Source of the DNA: Galeopsis tetrahit
Taxonomy: Eukaryota > Streptophyta > Magnoliopsida > Lamiales > Lamiaceae
DNA length: 64,000 bases
Assembly: GCA_963675135.1 (NCBI GenBank)
Contig: OY776119.1
Location: forward strand, 74,579,727-74,643,726
Direction: 5' to 3'
Shown in pieces: positions 25,336 through 37,213 of this stretch (within the stretch, counting starts at the first letter, position 1; each line of letters begins with the position of its first letter). Under the pieces are notes generated by a model. It had not been told where the DNA came from, ran no database searches, and saw only the letters and a list, made by a program, of their open reading frames with translations. A program made the position numbers and the translations under genes.

Positions 25336-27839
25336 ATGCCAAGGGGTTCAATTTCGGGAGTATTTGCTTCACCGAAAGTGGATGTTATTGTGGATTTGGG
25401 GAACCCATTCCTCAATCTCACCGTCGATGGTTTCATGAAGATCGGCAGTGTAAGAGATCCTTTCTGTATTTATTGTAATTGCATCTGATAATGTTCAATT
25501 CTGTGACTTCTGGATTTGATTATTGGTGTAGATCAATCACCGCTGCAAATATTTATTGTTTATTATTATTTGCAAATTTCAGGTTGCAGCCGGGAAAGTA
25601 GCTGCAGAGGAAACATATAATGTGCTTAAACGAGGTTCATTTTTCATTGTTAATGCTCTTTCTTCAAATTACTGCGTAAATGCTTTTTTGTTGGAATGAG
25701 ATTCTCGAATATTTCATCTGTTTTATAATAATACTGCAATTGTGAATCCATTAGGAAGAGCTTTTCGCCATACTGTTATGTGAATTTGCAATGTGCCCCC
25801 TGTTGCTTTGGCTATTGGTACTTGACTAGTTATGTTCTCCCATGAAGACAATGAGAGAAACTCAAATTCATTATTTGGAACTAAAATTATGAAGTTTTTG
25901 TGTAGTTTTTTAGATTCACCTCAATTCTTGGATCGTATACTTGACTAGTTTTCGAGGTTCACATCATAAAATCTAGTAAGAGTTGTTGATGAATTTGGCC
26001 GGAATATACTCAATCTTCCTAAATAAATCCTTATATTCACTTGACCAAATTTGGTTGCACCAGGTCAATCACATGATGAGTATTCTTCTACTGTCAAAAA
26101 GAGTGAGGAATCTATATGAGTACATATGTAGAAAATACTATTGATTTGATTAATAATTTGAAACGTCAGGGGAGACAATATATAATGGAAAAATATTTAA
26201 GATGTGGCAACTTGGGAAAACAATCATCAAGAGGTGACAAATTGATGACACAAGTTATGATGCTCTTTGGATGTGGGGACATTATATTATCAATTGACTT
26301 TGTATGTTGGATCTTAAATACTTTCTACTTTTTGTATAACAAATTTTTTGACATAGTGCTAGCTGCAAATTGCAGGGAGTGTTTCGCACCACAACTTTGA
26401 ACACTCGGTGAGAAACTTATCTCATCATTTTTTCCATTCATTGATATGACATTATGCTCATCTTGAATAACTAAATAAGAAATGAGTGTTGTTTTGAGCA
26501 AGTGCATATGAGAGTCACTTGGAGAACACATGAAGCCATTTAAAACCTCCTTCGATATTCTGATAAGCACTTAGACGTTCTTATGTTTTTTCCTTCCTGC
26601 TAAGTACCTATACCATCCGCCGTACATCCATGGATCATGCTACTTGAATAACTGTTTTTCCTTATCCTGCTTAAGTCAATTGTTTTAATGCTTTGTTAGG
26701 CAGAATAGGTTATTATTAGTATTAAATTCACGTTATTTAGTCAGCCATGGTGGACTAAATATGAAGGTAATAGTGATGAGATTTACAGCAAAGCAGACTT
26801 TTATGATTGCTGGAATAGCTACATATTTCTTGCATTGGTGAACCTTCCATGATAAACTCTGAATGTTCTCACTTTATGCCCGTGTGTTTTTTACCTTAAC
26901 ATTTCTAGAGTATGTGATCTGACATGAAATTTACTTCCATTTATGGCCATCACAAAGATGATAAAAACATGAGTGCCGCAGGGATGACTACTCTTTACTT
27001 TTTTATATACAGGTGCTTAAGTCGGTCTTCTGTGAACTTGGTTCACGTGAACTCTCTTCTTCAAAGTAATACTCTTTAGCATATGAAATATCACTATTTA
27101 AAAAATGTTCGATTTCATGTGTTATCCTTCTAAAAATCACTAAACATTGATACTTATGCTAAATAGCATTAAATGGTATGCTAAACAATATTACTTCGTA
27201 TGCTTAACAATATACCTAGTTCACCGTATAAAACTTCGGTGAATTAGTTTCATAGAAGTTTTTGTCCAAGTGCTTTAATTCCTCAAACTCAATGCATGAT
27301 CTTTGATAGTGATGTTCGTATTCAATTGGCTATGAATTTAACGAATTTCTTCTACTACAGCTAAAGAGAATGTGTAAAGAAGGTGCATATTGGGGTGAGT
27401 AAACACACTTTTACTTCTGACATATTAGACATGTTCTACTGAAGCAGCAGGGATTTTCAAATAAGGATCTCCAATTTTGTACTTGTAGGCACAGTAGCTG
27501 GACTTTACGTTGGAATGGAATACGGAGTAGAGAAAGTCCGTGGAACCAAAGACTGGGTAACTTGTGATACAATTTTGTATATTCATTTACTCTTCTCTTC
27601 ACTATAAATAAAAGGATGAAGATGGAGTGTGAATTCCCATTTGTCTTGGAAAATAATAGTGATTACACGTATTTTGATGAAACTCGTTGTTTGTGTAGAA
27701 AAATGCAATGATCGGGGGTGCAATGGCAGGAGCACTTGTATCAGCAGCGAGCAACAACAGTAGAGACAAAATTGTAATGGATGCGATAACTGGAAGTGCT
27801 CTTGCAACTGCTGCTGAGTTTATAAATCATCTGGGCTGA
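25336..27839 (+). CDS. OEP16: OEP16-type plastid outer-envelope channel protein (copy A)
   Basis: OEP16 forms a cation-selective, amino-acid-permeable channel in the chloroplast outer envelope and belongs to the Tim17/Tim22/Tim23 (PRAT) family. Six exons are inferred: 25336-25449, 25583-25634, 26376-26407, 27361-27394, 27489-27556 and 27699-27839, all with GT-AG borders. They give 441 nt and 146 residues, close to the 148 of Arabidopsis OEP16-1. Recognisable parts are VDLGNPFLNLTVDGF near the N-terminus, KRMCKEGAYWG, GLYVGMEYG, RGTKDWKNAM, and a Gly/Ala-rich C-terminal membrane segment ending ATAAEF. The start was chosen because MPRG aligns with the MP(T/S)S start of its paralogue; an in-frame ATG 36 bp upstream would add an Asn run. 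All exon lengths equal those of copy B, but introns 2 and 3 are longer (741 and 953 bp). Exon 3 reads SVSHHNFEHS where copy B has SLSKNNFEHS. It appears intact; expression is not shown. Confidence 0.9.
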
Positions 27840-27974
27840 TGGGGAAATGATGTAGTAATATTTTCCGGCCTTCAGCCGAAATAACAAATTCTTGATAATT
27901 CAGACCCTTTTTTTTTTTGCTTTAAACCAGCAGGAAACAAACCAAACACTAATGTACACCATTTATTTATCAAT

Positions 27975-28062
27975 GAATGAATTGTACACAAAAGTATACC
28001 TACTGTACTTGGCTTCCTTCAATTCTTCAAAAAACTTATCAACATGTTACATCATCATTTTT
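27975..28062 (-). pseudogene. relic of the PPR gene 3' end
   Basis: Read on the minus strand this encodes FEELKEAKYSRYTFVYN, matching the C-terminal part of the intact PPR gene (around 44310-44390). It lies just after OEP16 copy A, in the same tail-to-tail orientation as the intact PPR lies after copy B. Most of the gene is gone. It shows that OEP16 and PPR were duplicated together. Confidence 0.85.
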
Positions 28063-28085
28063 ATGGAGCCGAGCTCAACTTGATG

Positions 28086-28641
28086 ATAAGAACCTTTATG
28101 TGAACAGGCTCGTGTGAGGCTTGCGAATGAATTCAACTAATGAGCTCCATAATATTTTTCAACTTTTTAAAGTTTATTAAATTATGGACATGTTTTTTTT
28201 TGTTTTAGGTCTATATACTTTTATTTTTTTTTAGATGCATAGACATGTTTCTTTATTTTATTTTAAGTGTTTAAATATATTTTTTTGACAGTAAAAGGAT
28301 GTTTAGATATTTTTAAATGCTTTTTAATTTTTTTTTTTACAAAGCTCAAGCTTATTTACCTTGCTAACTAATTTTTTGTGAGTCAAATTCGAACTACATT
28401 TTTTCGAGCCAAACATGAAGTATTTGTGAACTCAATATTTTACATTAGCTCCGAACCAAGCTTTACGATTAGATTTCGAACTATAAAATTTTCAATCGTG
28501 CTTAATGATAAACGGCTCAATTACATCTCTAAAAAACTGTGAAAGCTACGATGAAAAATATTAATGGTATATTTAGAAAATACTAATAATGTTCAGTTTA
28601 CTAATACAAAGACATGTCTTTGTATAAAGTATGAACTATTT
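28086..28641. other. AT-rich intergenic sequence
   Basis: No coding signal or recognised repeat. It contains T-rich runs and AAGCTCAAGC/GAGCCAAAC phrases. It separates the OEP16-A/PPR relic from the transposon nest. Confidence 0.5.
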
Positions 28642-28686
28642 CACTCCGTCCAATTTTATAATTCTTACTTTCTTTTTTGGGTTGTC

Positions 28687-29612
28687 CAGTGGCGGACCCA
28701 GAATTTTAAATATGGGGGTACGATTTTGTAGATAGTTTTAAAATATTTATACAAAATTAATAGTACAATTACAACGGGGTATGTTGGATCTTCATATCTT
28801 GAAAGCTATTTATTACACCATTAACAAAAATTTGTAGAAACACGTCATTTCTCAATGAAAGTGACCAAACAATTTGATATAATTAATCATTGGTAAAGTC
28901 TAGTATGCACTCGAGTGCATGTTGTGCACCCTAGTCTATGTTGCACTTTTCAATTTTATTGACTTACACTTTTTGGTAAATGATGTTGCACTTTTCAATT
29001 ATTACTAAAAATATTATTATACAGTTTAATAATTGAAAAGTGCAACACCATTTACCAAAAAGTGTAAGTCAGTGAAATTGAAAAGTGCAACATGGACTAG
29101 GGTGCACAACATGCACTCGAGTCCATAGCAGACCAACCCTTAATCATTTATGATCTATAAAAGATAAGAATCCAATAGTTTCAAAACAACATGAGTGATA
29201 TATAATTAATTAATAGAAAATTAACATTAGAATTCACATCACTTTGAAAGAATTAATTATAAAATTAGGACAATTATTTCATAAATATACGAATCCATCA
29301 ACAAATATAACTAATTAACATAATATACTAAATAAAACTAAAATATTAACTAATTAACATAATAAACTAAATAAAACTAAAATATTAATTACTACTCCGT
29401 ATATTTTTATGAATTGAAAAGAAAAGAATTTAATGCAGCTGGAATTACCTTGAAATGGATAACATAGTGAATGGGCCGAGAAGAAAAACTGGCCCAAACA
29501 AATAAACAATAGTAATTTTTTTTTTTTAAAACATGGAGTAATATATGAAACAAAACTTTTGGAATTGGGGGTACAGTTGTACCCCCATGTCCCTTAACTA
29601 GGTCCGCCTCTG
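28687..29612. mobile_element. non-autonomous hAT element, 926 bp
   Basis: Flanked by GGGTTGTC (28679-28686) and GGGTTGTT (29613-29620), seven of eight matching. Ends are CAGTGGCGGACCCAGAA and, on the other strand, CAGAGGCGGACCTAG, typical plant hAT termini. Subterminal GGGGGTAC occurs on both arms. It contains the foldback MITE at 28892-29139. No transposase is present. Confidence 0.88.
28892..29139. mobile_element. foldback Mutator-type MITE, 248 bp (copy 2)
   Basis: The perfect 9-bp duplication TTAATCATT lies at 28883-28891 and 29140-29148. It is almost entirely an inverted repeat with two arms of about 110 bp around AAAATATTATTATAC. It is inserted opposite in orientation to copies 1 and 3. 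Confidence 0.95.
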
Positions 29613-29723
29613 GGGTTGTTCAATTTTATTATTCTCATTCCTTATTTGAAAGTTTTACTATTCACACTACTTTATCTCCACCCTTCAACCATCACTTATT
29701 TACTCAAACCGTCATTGACTTTA

Positions 29724-29943
29724 TGACGCAGTGTGAACGTAGTGTTTAGGAAGATGAATGGGATGAACCCAAATTTGATTAATTATGTCTTCAAAACTGT
29801 CGTCTCAAGTTTACAGACATTAGGGATATATAATTAGGGCTTTCTTGGAACAATTAAGGCCCATAAATTGAAATTAAATGACATTAATTTAAATAATTAA
29901 TAAAGGATGATCGGCTCTTCACTTTGCAATTCCTTCTCCATCA
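29724..29943 (-). repeat. gypsy 3' LTR, 220 bp
   Basis: Starts TGACGCAGTGTGAACG and ends CCATCA on the plus strand. It is followed inward by pyrimidine-rich TTCCCTCCCTC, which on the element's strand is a polypurine tract. Confidence 0.9.
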
Positions 29944-31433
29944 TTCCCTCCCTCATCAACACGATTCACCCTCGAATCGAAATCAATTGCTTCTCCAAGA
30001 GCAAACAGGATCAAGTGTTTGACGTTGAAGACGTCGGAGGTGCGCAGATGGGGAGGGAGGCGCAAGCGGTAGGCATTAGGGTTGATTTGCTCTACCACTT
30101 CTACCGGGCCAATCTTAGGGATGCTAGCTTGTTGTACTCATGAGCGGGGAAACGATCTTTAGTGAGGACAGCCCGCACGAGGTCCCTAACCTCAAACTCC
30201 AAGTGTCGGCGTGTTCCTTATAGCGGACATTACTCGACTCCAAATGAGCACGAGTGGTGACATGAATCTACATGAGCTCGTCCCAATAATCTGTCGCATG
30301 TGCATCAACAGGAGAACCAGAAGGTAGGGTCATCAGATCAACGGGGCCATGAGGCACCCGGCCATAAACAATCTGAAAAAGGACAAAAACCCGTGCTGCG
30401 GTTGACCGACGAGTTGTGTGCAAATTCAGCTTGGCTCAATTTCATATCCCATGTCTGAAGGTGATCACCAACCAAACAACGAAGGAGGTTCCCCAAAGAG
30501 CGGTTAACTACCTCCGTCTGGCCATCTTTCTAGGGGTGATAAGCGCTACTGAAATGATGTTCAGTATTGGCCATGCGCCACAAACTACGCCAAAAGTGGC
30601 CTAAGAAGCGTGTGTCCCTATCAGAGACGATGGACAAGGGGAGGCTATGTAGGCAGTAGACGTCCCGGAAGTAGATTTGGGCAATATGAAGGGCATCGGA
30701 AGTCCGCTTGCAAGGAATGAAGTGGACCATCTTGTTAAATCGATCAACGACGACAGAGATGGAATCAAAACCCCGTTGAGTACGAGAGAGGCCAAGGACG
30801 AAATCCATACTGACATCGAGCCAAGAAGCATCCGGAAACGGAAGAGGACGGTACAACCCGGCATTAGTCGCTGTCCCCTTCGACACGTGGCATGTGTGGC
30901 ACCGAGCTACGAACCGGGACACATCCTTACGCAAAGATTGCCAAAAATAGCGTTGATGTAATAGAGCCAAGGTGCAGTCGCATCCTACGTGGCTGACCCC
31001 ATGAAACTCCGAAATGAGTCGGAGGCGTATACTGCATGGTGGTATACAAAGGCGTGTGCCATAAAACAGAAACCCCTCAACGAGTATAAAATCAGAAACC
31101 ACACCCGAAGCCAACTGTGAGAGAATGCCGGAAAAATATGGGTCGTCGCATAGAACTGAGAGAAGTCATCAAACTCCGGAACGGTCACTTACATATCAAT
31201 GAGCAACTAATGGCGGCGACTGAGTGCATCGACAACCCGATTAGCAGAACTAGACGTATGGCGGAGCACAAAGGTAAACTACTGAAGATACGCCGCCCAA
31301 GAGGCATGTCTCGAGAAAATATGATCCTGACTAGAAATATACTTGAGAGAGTTATGAACGGTGAACAAGACGAACTCCCACTGAAATAAATAGTGGCGTC
31401 AATGGCGCACGACCCGCACTACGGCATAAAACT
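29944..31433 (-). pseudogene. gypsy integrase and end of RNase H, disrupted
   Basis: Read on the minus strand from 31433, the RNase H tail continues (FYAVVR, then EFVLFTVHNSLKYI). The integrase follows: a zinc-binding HX(n)CXXC segment ending ARCHTCHVSKG, then the catalytic core with MDFVLGL and SIVSDRD aspartates. The longest open part is 30530-31114 (194 residues). After it come SSAYHP and the TDGQTEVVNR region expected to hold the catalytic Glu, in a shifted or stop-interrupted frame. Several stops and frame changes show the copy cannot be functional. Confidence 0.85.
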
Positions 31434-31955
31434 GATTCACGTATTCTACAACGCTAGAATAAACGACCGCAAGTATACGGTGTCTATTGTAGTGAAGTAA
31501 GTACGAGGTCGATCCCACGAAGAGGTATAGCGTAAAAGTGTATTTTGTTAACGGAATTCTAAATAGACGCGATCGATAAAGTGAATATAGTGAATTACCC
31601 TAAAGTTGCCTATCAAATTGTCACAAATAAGCAATAAAGAGTAATAAAGAATCGATCAACTAGCATGCAATCACTAAAACGAAGTAAAATGGATGAAAAC
31701 TCAAAGATGAGAAGGTAGGTTCTAAAGCACATGCAATACTAATGAATCCATCTATGATTAACTATCTACTTAAGTGGTGTTCATGCTTTGTCTATAAGAT
31801 TGATCACATAATAATGAATTAAAAGTTCTTTCGATCCAAGTAATCCAAAGGAGATATCACACAACTTAGTATCTCTACCTAAATTGCACAATAAAACCCA
31901 ATCAAGCTCCTAAGATCATCACACATCTTTCTAATCATTGTTCATCTTTCAATCT

Positions 31956-33614
31956 TGTTGGGATATGAATCCTTGAAACAATGTTCTAGTTGATGAAAGT
32001 ATGTTTTGATGGCCAAAAGCAACTTAAAGTTAGTAATATATGTGGTTCTAAGTCATCTTAACTAAGTCATTTGATGAGAAACTTAAATTGAGATTACTGA
32101 TCTTAATGCTAACTGAAATAAGTTTACTGATCTTATTTAGTAATATTAAGAATAAGATTACTGATCTGAGTATGGAAACTGAGAATAATTTTAGTGATCT
32201 TATGTATTTAAATCTGAGTTACTGATCTTATATACTTACTGATCTTGTATACTTACTGATCTTATATGCTTACTGATTTTATGTGTAAGTTACTGATCTT
32301 ATATATATTTACTGTTCTTGAATACTTACTGATCGTATATGAAAGTTATTAATCTTATATGGTTACTGATCTTATTGGTTACTGATCTGATATATGAACT
32401 GTTAGGAACTAAGCTGATGTTTTGTATTGTATAGACAGCTTATAGTATATGACTTAGATATACTCATCTGTATATAGTTCAGTTGATGTATAGTTAGGTT
32501 TTGTATATGTAAATTTGTATTCTATTTGTATTCAGCAATGTAAAGTTCAGAACAGTAGTTTAGAAATAGATTAGAAGAAGATCAGAAGACTAATGAAGAC
32601 TCAGAGGACTACTTCAGAATAAGAAGACTTCAAGAAGAATTGAAGATAAGCTTAGAAGAAATCTGGAGAAGTTTTGAAAGGTTTTAAGTTACTGTGCTGA
32701 CTGACTCAGCAGAGTAAAATCCGAAGAATAAAAATCAGAACAGTAAGTTACTGTGCTGATTTGGTGAAATTGAAGAATAAGTTTGGAAAGCTTATTTAAG
32801 GTGTAACTGAAGATTTATTGAAGAAATGCTGACTTGGAAGTTGAAGGAAGTTACAAAGTCGGTTACAAGAAGAAGTTACAAAAACAGTTTTAGAGTTAGT
32901 TGAGAGTTAGTTCACAAACTGCTAACTGTCATACTAAGTTTTATAAATACTGTGTGATCTCCTATTGCTAAGACTACTGATCTTAAAGCGTTTACAAGCA
33001 ATCTAAGTCTACAGAGCACAAGAAGAACTCGCAGAGTTGAAGGAGATTAAAGAAGAGAAGAGCCACTGAATTGAAGAGAAGAATCAAAGGCTATTCAAAG
33101 AGAAGTTTTACTTTTCAAAGTTTAAGTTTGTATTGTGTAAAACAAGTGTGCTAGTTACTTGTAAAATTACTAGTAGATCGAAGATATACCTGGAGGTATA
33201 ATCGATAAGATCAAAGTCTTAATCTTGGGACTTTAAGCCACAAGAAACTCAAGAAGAAAGAGTTAATAAAACTTCACAACTGGAGTTGTGAGAGTGGATG
33301 TAGACTTATTGGTCGAACCACTATAAAATTATGTGTTCTTTACTTTTCTGTTTGATATTTGTTTGAATTGTTTCACTAAGAACATTAAGAATTTATTAAG
33401 TAAAGATCTAAAGAAAAGTTGAGTATAAACTAGTAAGGCCCATATTGTTTTGAAAAGTACTGATCTGAGCTAAGTAAGCACAGTACAGTACATAAGAAGA
33501 CTAAATTCCGCATTGCATATTCTGATATTTTGAAAGATTTTTAAAAGTCTATTCACCCCTCCCCTCTAGACTTTTACTAGCTTACTCAATCTTAACTCAA
33601 CTTTGGGACCAACA
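31956..33614 (+). mobile_element. solo LTR of the copia family, 1,659 bp
   Basis: It is the reverse complement of the long LTRs at 48072-49736 and 60326-61990: it starts TGTTGGGATATGAATCC and ends CTTTGGGACCAACA. The 5-bp duplication AATCT flanks it (31951-31955 and 33615-33619). There is no internal region, so it is the product of LTR-LTR recombination. It is inserted in the unclassified repeat and is the innermost layer of the nest. Confidence 0.95.
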
Positions 33615-34179
33615 AATCTCACAATAAAATTAGGTCAAATGCTTGCAATCAATTAATCAAAGTAGATTTCTCAACCTAATTCAACTAACTAGGATTAACA
33701 CATCATCATTGTACACTAATGACATGCTTTGCAATGAAAATCAAGCATCCAAATAGAATTAAGCCACACAAACACCAATTAAGCAAAACATTAATTCATA
33801 AACTTCATCAAAAGTATTTACAAGGCTCTAGAACCAAAAATGTTCTAGCCAATCAAACACATGATCCAATTACAAAGAAAACTAAGATTAAAGAAATAAA
33901 AAGTGAAAGGAAAAGAAAGCTTAGACTATTGTATGGTGAGAAATCAAATTCCCAAGCTAATGGTGGCCTCCTTGCATGAATTGATGGAGAATTGAAGAAG
34001 TAGATGATGAAAACGTCCAAGTGTGTGTGATTGTGTGTGAGAATGCTTGAAGGAGAGGTAAGATGGTTTTGAATTTAAGAATGGAGGTATTTATAGTGTT
34101 GGGATAGGGTTTGGGCGTAAGAAATGCAAGTTGGTCCCTTGAAAATGGAGAAAATGCAAGTTTGGCACCGAAAATGGGT

Positions 34180-34520
34180 TGGCTCGGCCGGGTGGGAAAG
34201 TGGCCCGGCCGGGCGGAAGTGTTGGCCGAGCTTGGGTGAAACAGGGGGCAGGCGGCCCGGCCGGGCGAGTGATGCCGCCCGGCCGGGCGAAAACTTCGTA
34301 AATGGAGGGTGCCTTGGTTTGATTGGCCGCCCGGTCGGGCGAGTGGTGCCGCCCGACCGGGCCATAACTTCGTATTTGGCACAAATCTGGCACGCGACCG
34401 CCCGGCCGGGCGAGTGATGCCACCCGGCCGGGCCGATCCTTCGACTTTGGCCAAAATTCTGGTGCTTGGCCGCCCGGTCGGGCGGGTGATGTGGCCCGGC
34501 CGGGCCAAAACTTCGTCTTG
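34180..34520. repeat. GC-rich array of GCCCGGCCGGGC-type palindromes
   Basis: About ten copies of GCCCGGCCGGGC or one-base variants (GCCCGACCGGGC, GCCCGGTCGGGC) occur in pairs separated by AGTGATGCC-type linkers. The paired blocks recur about every 80 bp with an ACTTCGT phrase between. All three minus-strand frames stay open (about 200 residues each) because of composition, so I do not call it coding. Confidence 0.85.
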
Positions 34521-34834
34521 GCCCCGTCCTTCGTTTTCGTCCTCCAACTTTGTCCCTCCGTATCTTGAGCTTCCGACCTCCGATTGACTTGATTCGTTTT
34601 GCTATTCCACTCAATGTTTCGAGCCGAATCCAACCGTGCACTCCTCTTTCCGATCCAATCATTTGTGGTATGTGTTTTGCTCCCAAATTCCATCGTTTTA
34701 CCTACAAAATCGACAAAACACTACATTTCTCTCATTTTGGCTTAAACAATCATATTCAATGCATAAATCAATGAAATCCACCTCAAAATACACTTCACAT
34801 GTGCCTCTAAAACGTGTAAATTCCACCCGAATAA

Positions 34835-37205
34835 AAAACTCAGCATCATAGGCACAATAATGAGAACGGGGTCCCGTGAGCTTCTCACTAAAGTAGGCAA
34901 TTGGGCGACCATCCTGACTGAGAATCGCAGCAATACCAACCTTCGAAGCGTCACAGTGTAGCTCGAAGAGAACAGAGAAATCCGGGAGAATCAAGATAGG
35001 GGCGGTAGTTAGCTTTTGCTTAATAAGGGAAAAAGCATCAGCAACAACATCTGTCCAAGCGAATGTCTTGCTCTTCATACAATCTGTAATCGGGGCCATG
35101 ATAGAACTGAAGTGCGGTATAAAACGTCTGTAAAAAGATGTCAAGCCATGAAAGCTCCGAACAGCTGTGATGGAGGTAGGTAAGGGTCAATCCCGAATAA
35201 CCGCTATCTTAGCATCATCCACACTAATGTGAGCTGAAGAAATGCAAAACCCCAAAAATAAAACAGAGTCGGTGAAAAATACACACTTATGGGGAGCCCC
35301 ATAAAACTTCTCGGAGCGAAGAATTTGAAGGACGGCGCGCAGGTGGCTGACATGATCTGTCTCAGATCTACTATAAATCAAGATGTCATCAAAATAGATG
35401 ACAACACAGGTCCCAATAAGAGGTCACAAGGTCTGGTTCATAATTCACATAAAAGTGTTAGGGGCGTTCGAGAGGCCAAAGGGCATAACGAGCCACTCGA
35501 AGAGACCCTCCATAGTCTTAAACGTCGTCTTCCACTCATCACTGGGCCTAATTCGTATTTGGTGATAGCCGCTACGAAGATCAAGCTTAGAAAAAACTGT
35601 GGAACCACTGAGCTGATCTAGTAAGTCATCAAGGCGGGGGATAGGGAACCTGTAGCGAACAGTGATCTTGTTGATAGCCCTGCTAACACACATACGGCAA
35701 GAACCGTCTTTATTGGGCGTAAGAAGGGTGGGCACAACACACAGGCTCAAACTCTCTTGGATAAGACCACGGCTCAACAAATCTTCAACCTGACGGCGAA
35801 GTTCAGCATGCTATGTGGGGCTCATACGATAGTGGGGCCTGTTGGGTAAGGAAGCCCCGGATACCAGATCAATCTGATGCTAAATATCACGGAGTGGGGG
35901 AAGTTCGGACGGGAGCTCTATCGGAAAAACATCCGCGAAATCCTGCAAGATGGGGTGAGCCACAGGTGGAATCGTAGAAGATTCAGAAGTATCGTGAGCA
36001 ATGAATAAGAACCCCTGAGAACCCGACAATAACTCACTCTCAAAGACTGAGTGAGAAAGCATAACAACCGGTGGGGAGGGCGCTAGCAAGGGGTCGGGTG
36101 TGCAAGAAGAATGCAAAACAAACTTAGAGTCATCCACAATAAATGAATACGTATTAAGAAATCCATCATGCACGACACGCCGATCAAATTGCCACAGACG
36201 CCTCAACAAGAGATGGCAAGCGTCCATGGGCACCACATCACACCAAATAGTATCAAAATAACGGTCACCAAGGAAAAGAAACTCTTACACGATCAGTCAC
36301 AGTAATCATATTATCACGACTCAACCAACCAAGATTATACGGGTGAGGATGAGTAGAAGTATTAAGAGACAATTTGGATGCAACAACACCAGAAATAACA
36401 TTTTTGCAAGCACCCGAATCAATAATAAACTTACAGACTTTGCCATTGATCGTGCATGTAGATCGGAAGATGCAATTCCGCTGGGCATCGGGGACATCAA
36501 CCTTGGGTGAACAAAAGGCACGACGAAGCACAAACAAGGGGCCGACGTCGCCCTGGAGGTGTGTTTCAGCCGAATAAAGTGTGGGATCCTCGTTAAAAAC
36601 AGGTGGCGCCGCATAGAGATCATCAATATCGCCCTCCAACAAAAGAGCACGGGAACTCCGTGGTTGCGAACAAGCAGCCATGCGATGGCCCAGATCCCCA
36701 CAATTAAAACATCGTCCATACATGGATGGACGGGGCCCGACGCCAGGAGAAGGTGGGCGAGCAAGTGGAATGCCCGAAGCAGCACCCACGGGCCAGCGAT
36801 TAGACTGTGGTAGCGGTGGTGGGCTGGTACGACGCCGATTAGATTGAAAAGGAGTCGAAGAGCCGCGTCGGGAAAGCTAAATTTCAAGGGCAGTGGCCTG
36901 CTGGTGCGCATCCGCCAACATTACTGGGCCCAATAAATTCAAAGTGTCCTGAAAAGGCAGACGGAGTCCACCAATGTTACGGGAAACAACCTGTGACGAC
37001 GTTTCACGACTGTCAATACGAGTCAAAAGTTGATAAAATTCCATGGTGTATTCATCAATCGACCGTGGCCCCTGGCAGAGGTTTTGGAATTTATGATACA
37101 GTGTGCTATCATAGTTGAGAGGTAAAAACTCTTTAGACATGTGTTTCTGAAATTTATCCCAACGTATGATCTCTGATTTTTCGGCACGGCGAGAAGATTT
37201 CTTGA
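34835..37205 (-). pseudogene. gypsy gag C-terminus, protease, reverse transcriptase and RNase H start, disrupted
   Basis: On the minus strand: the gag tail (from 37205, KSEIIRWDKFQKHMSKEF), one in-frame stop near 36877, then a CCHC zinc knuckle (CFNCGDLGHRMAAC), the protease active site (FIIDSGA), a frame change near 36240, the RT lead (HPILQDFADVFP), RT blocks (VFSKLDLRSGYHQIRI, WLVMPFGLSNAP) and the catalytic YFDD near 35390. The RNase H start follows (LHCDASKVGIAAIL) and ends at the insertion at 34834. Stops lie near 35880, 35820, 35445 and 35187. The protease Asp and the RT Asp pair are present, but the frame is not intact. Confidence 0.9.
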
Positions 37206-37213
37206 GGTGGCAC

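Larger units (their letters stand above)
31434..34834. mobile_element. unclassified repeat inserted in gypsy RNase H (about 1.74 kb without its nested LTR)
   Basis: The RNase H frame of the host element is cut between CAYDAEF (right side) and YAVV (left side). AAAACT flanks both sides (31428-31433 and 34835-34840), a probable target duplication whose exact length is uncertain because of the A run. The left end has a perfect hairpin, ATTCTACAACGCTAGAAT (31442-31459). The right half holds a GC-rich palindromic array. No transposase, LTR pair or reverse transcriptase is visible, so I cannot class it. Confidence 0.7.

Noticed and set aside
31440..31460. Helitron end suggested by the hairpin at the left side of the unclassified repeat
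   Set aside because: No CTRR follows the hairpin in either direction, and the flanking AAAACT repeat does not fit Helitron insertion, which makes no duplication.
33957..34693. Three overlapping open frames of about 200 residues on the minus strand (Arg/Pro/Gly-rich)
   Set aside because: All frames are open at once because the GCCCGGCCGGGC array has almost no A/T to form stops. There is no domain or codon bias, and the array lies inside a repeat.
36321..36911. 196-residue minus-strand ORF in the gypsy element
   Set aside because: It is an alternative frame overlapping the zinc-knuckle and protease frame, which has the recognisable motifs.
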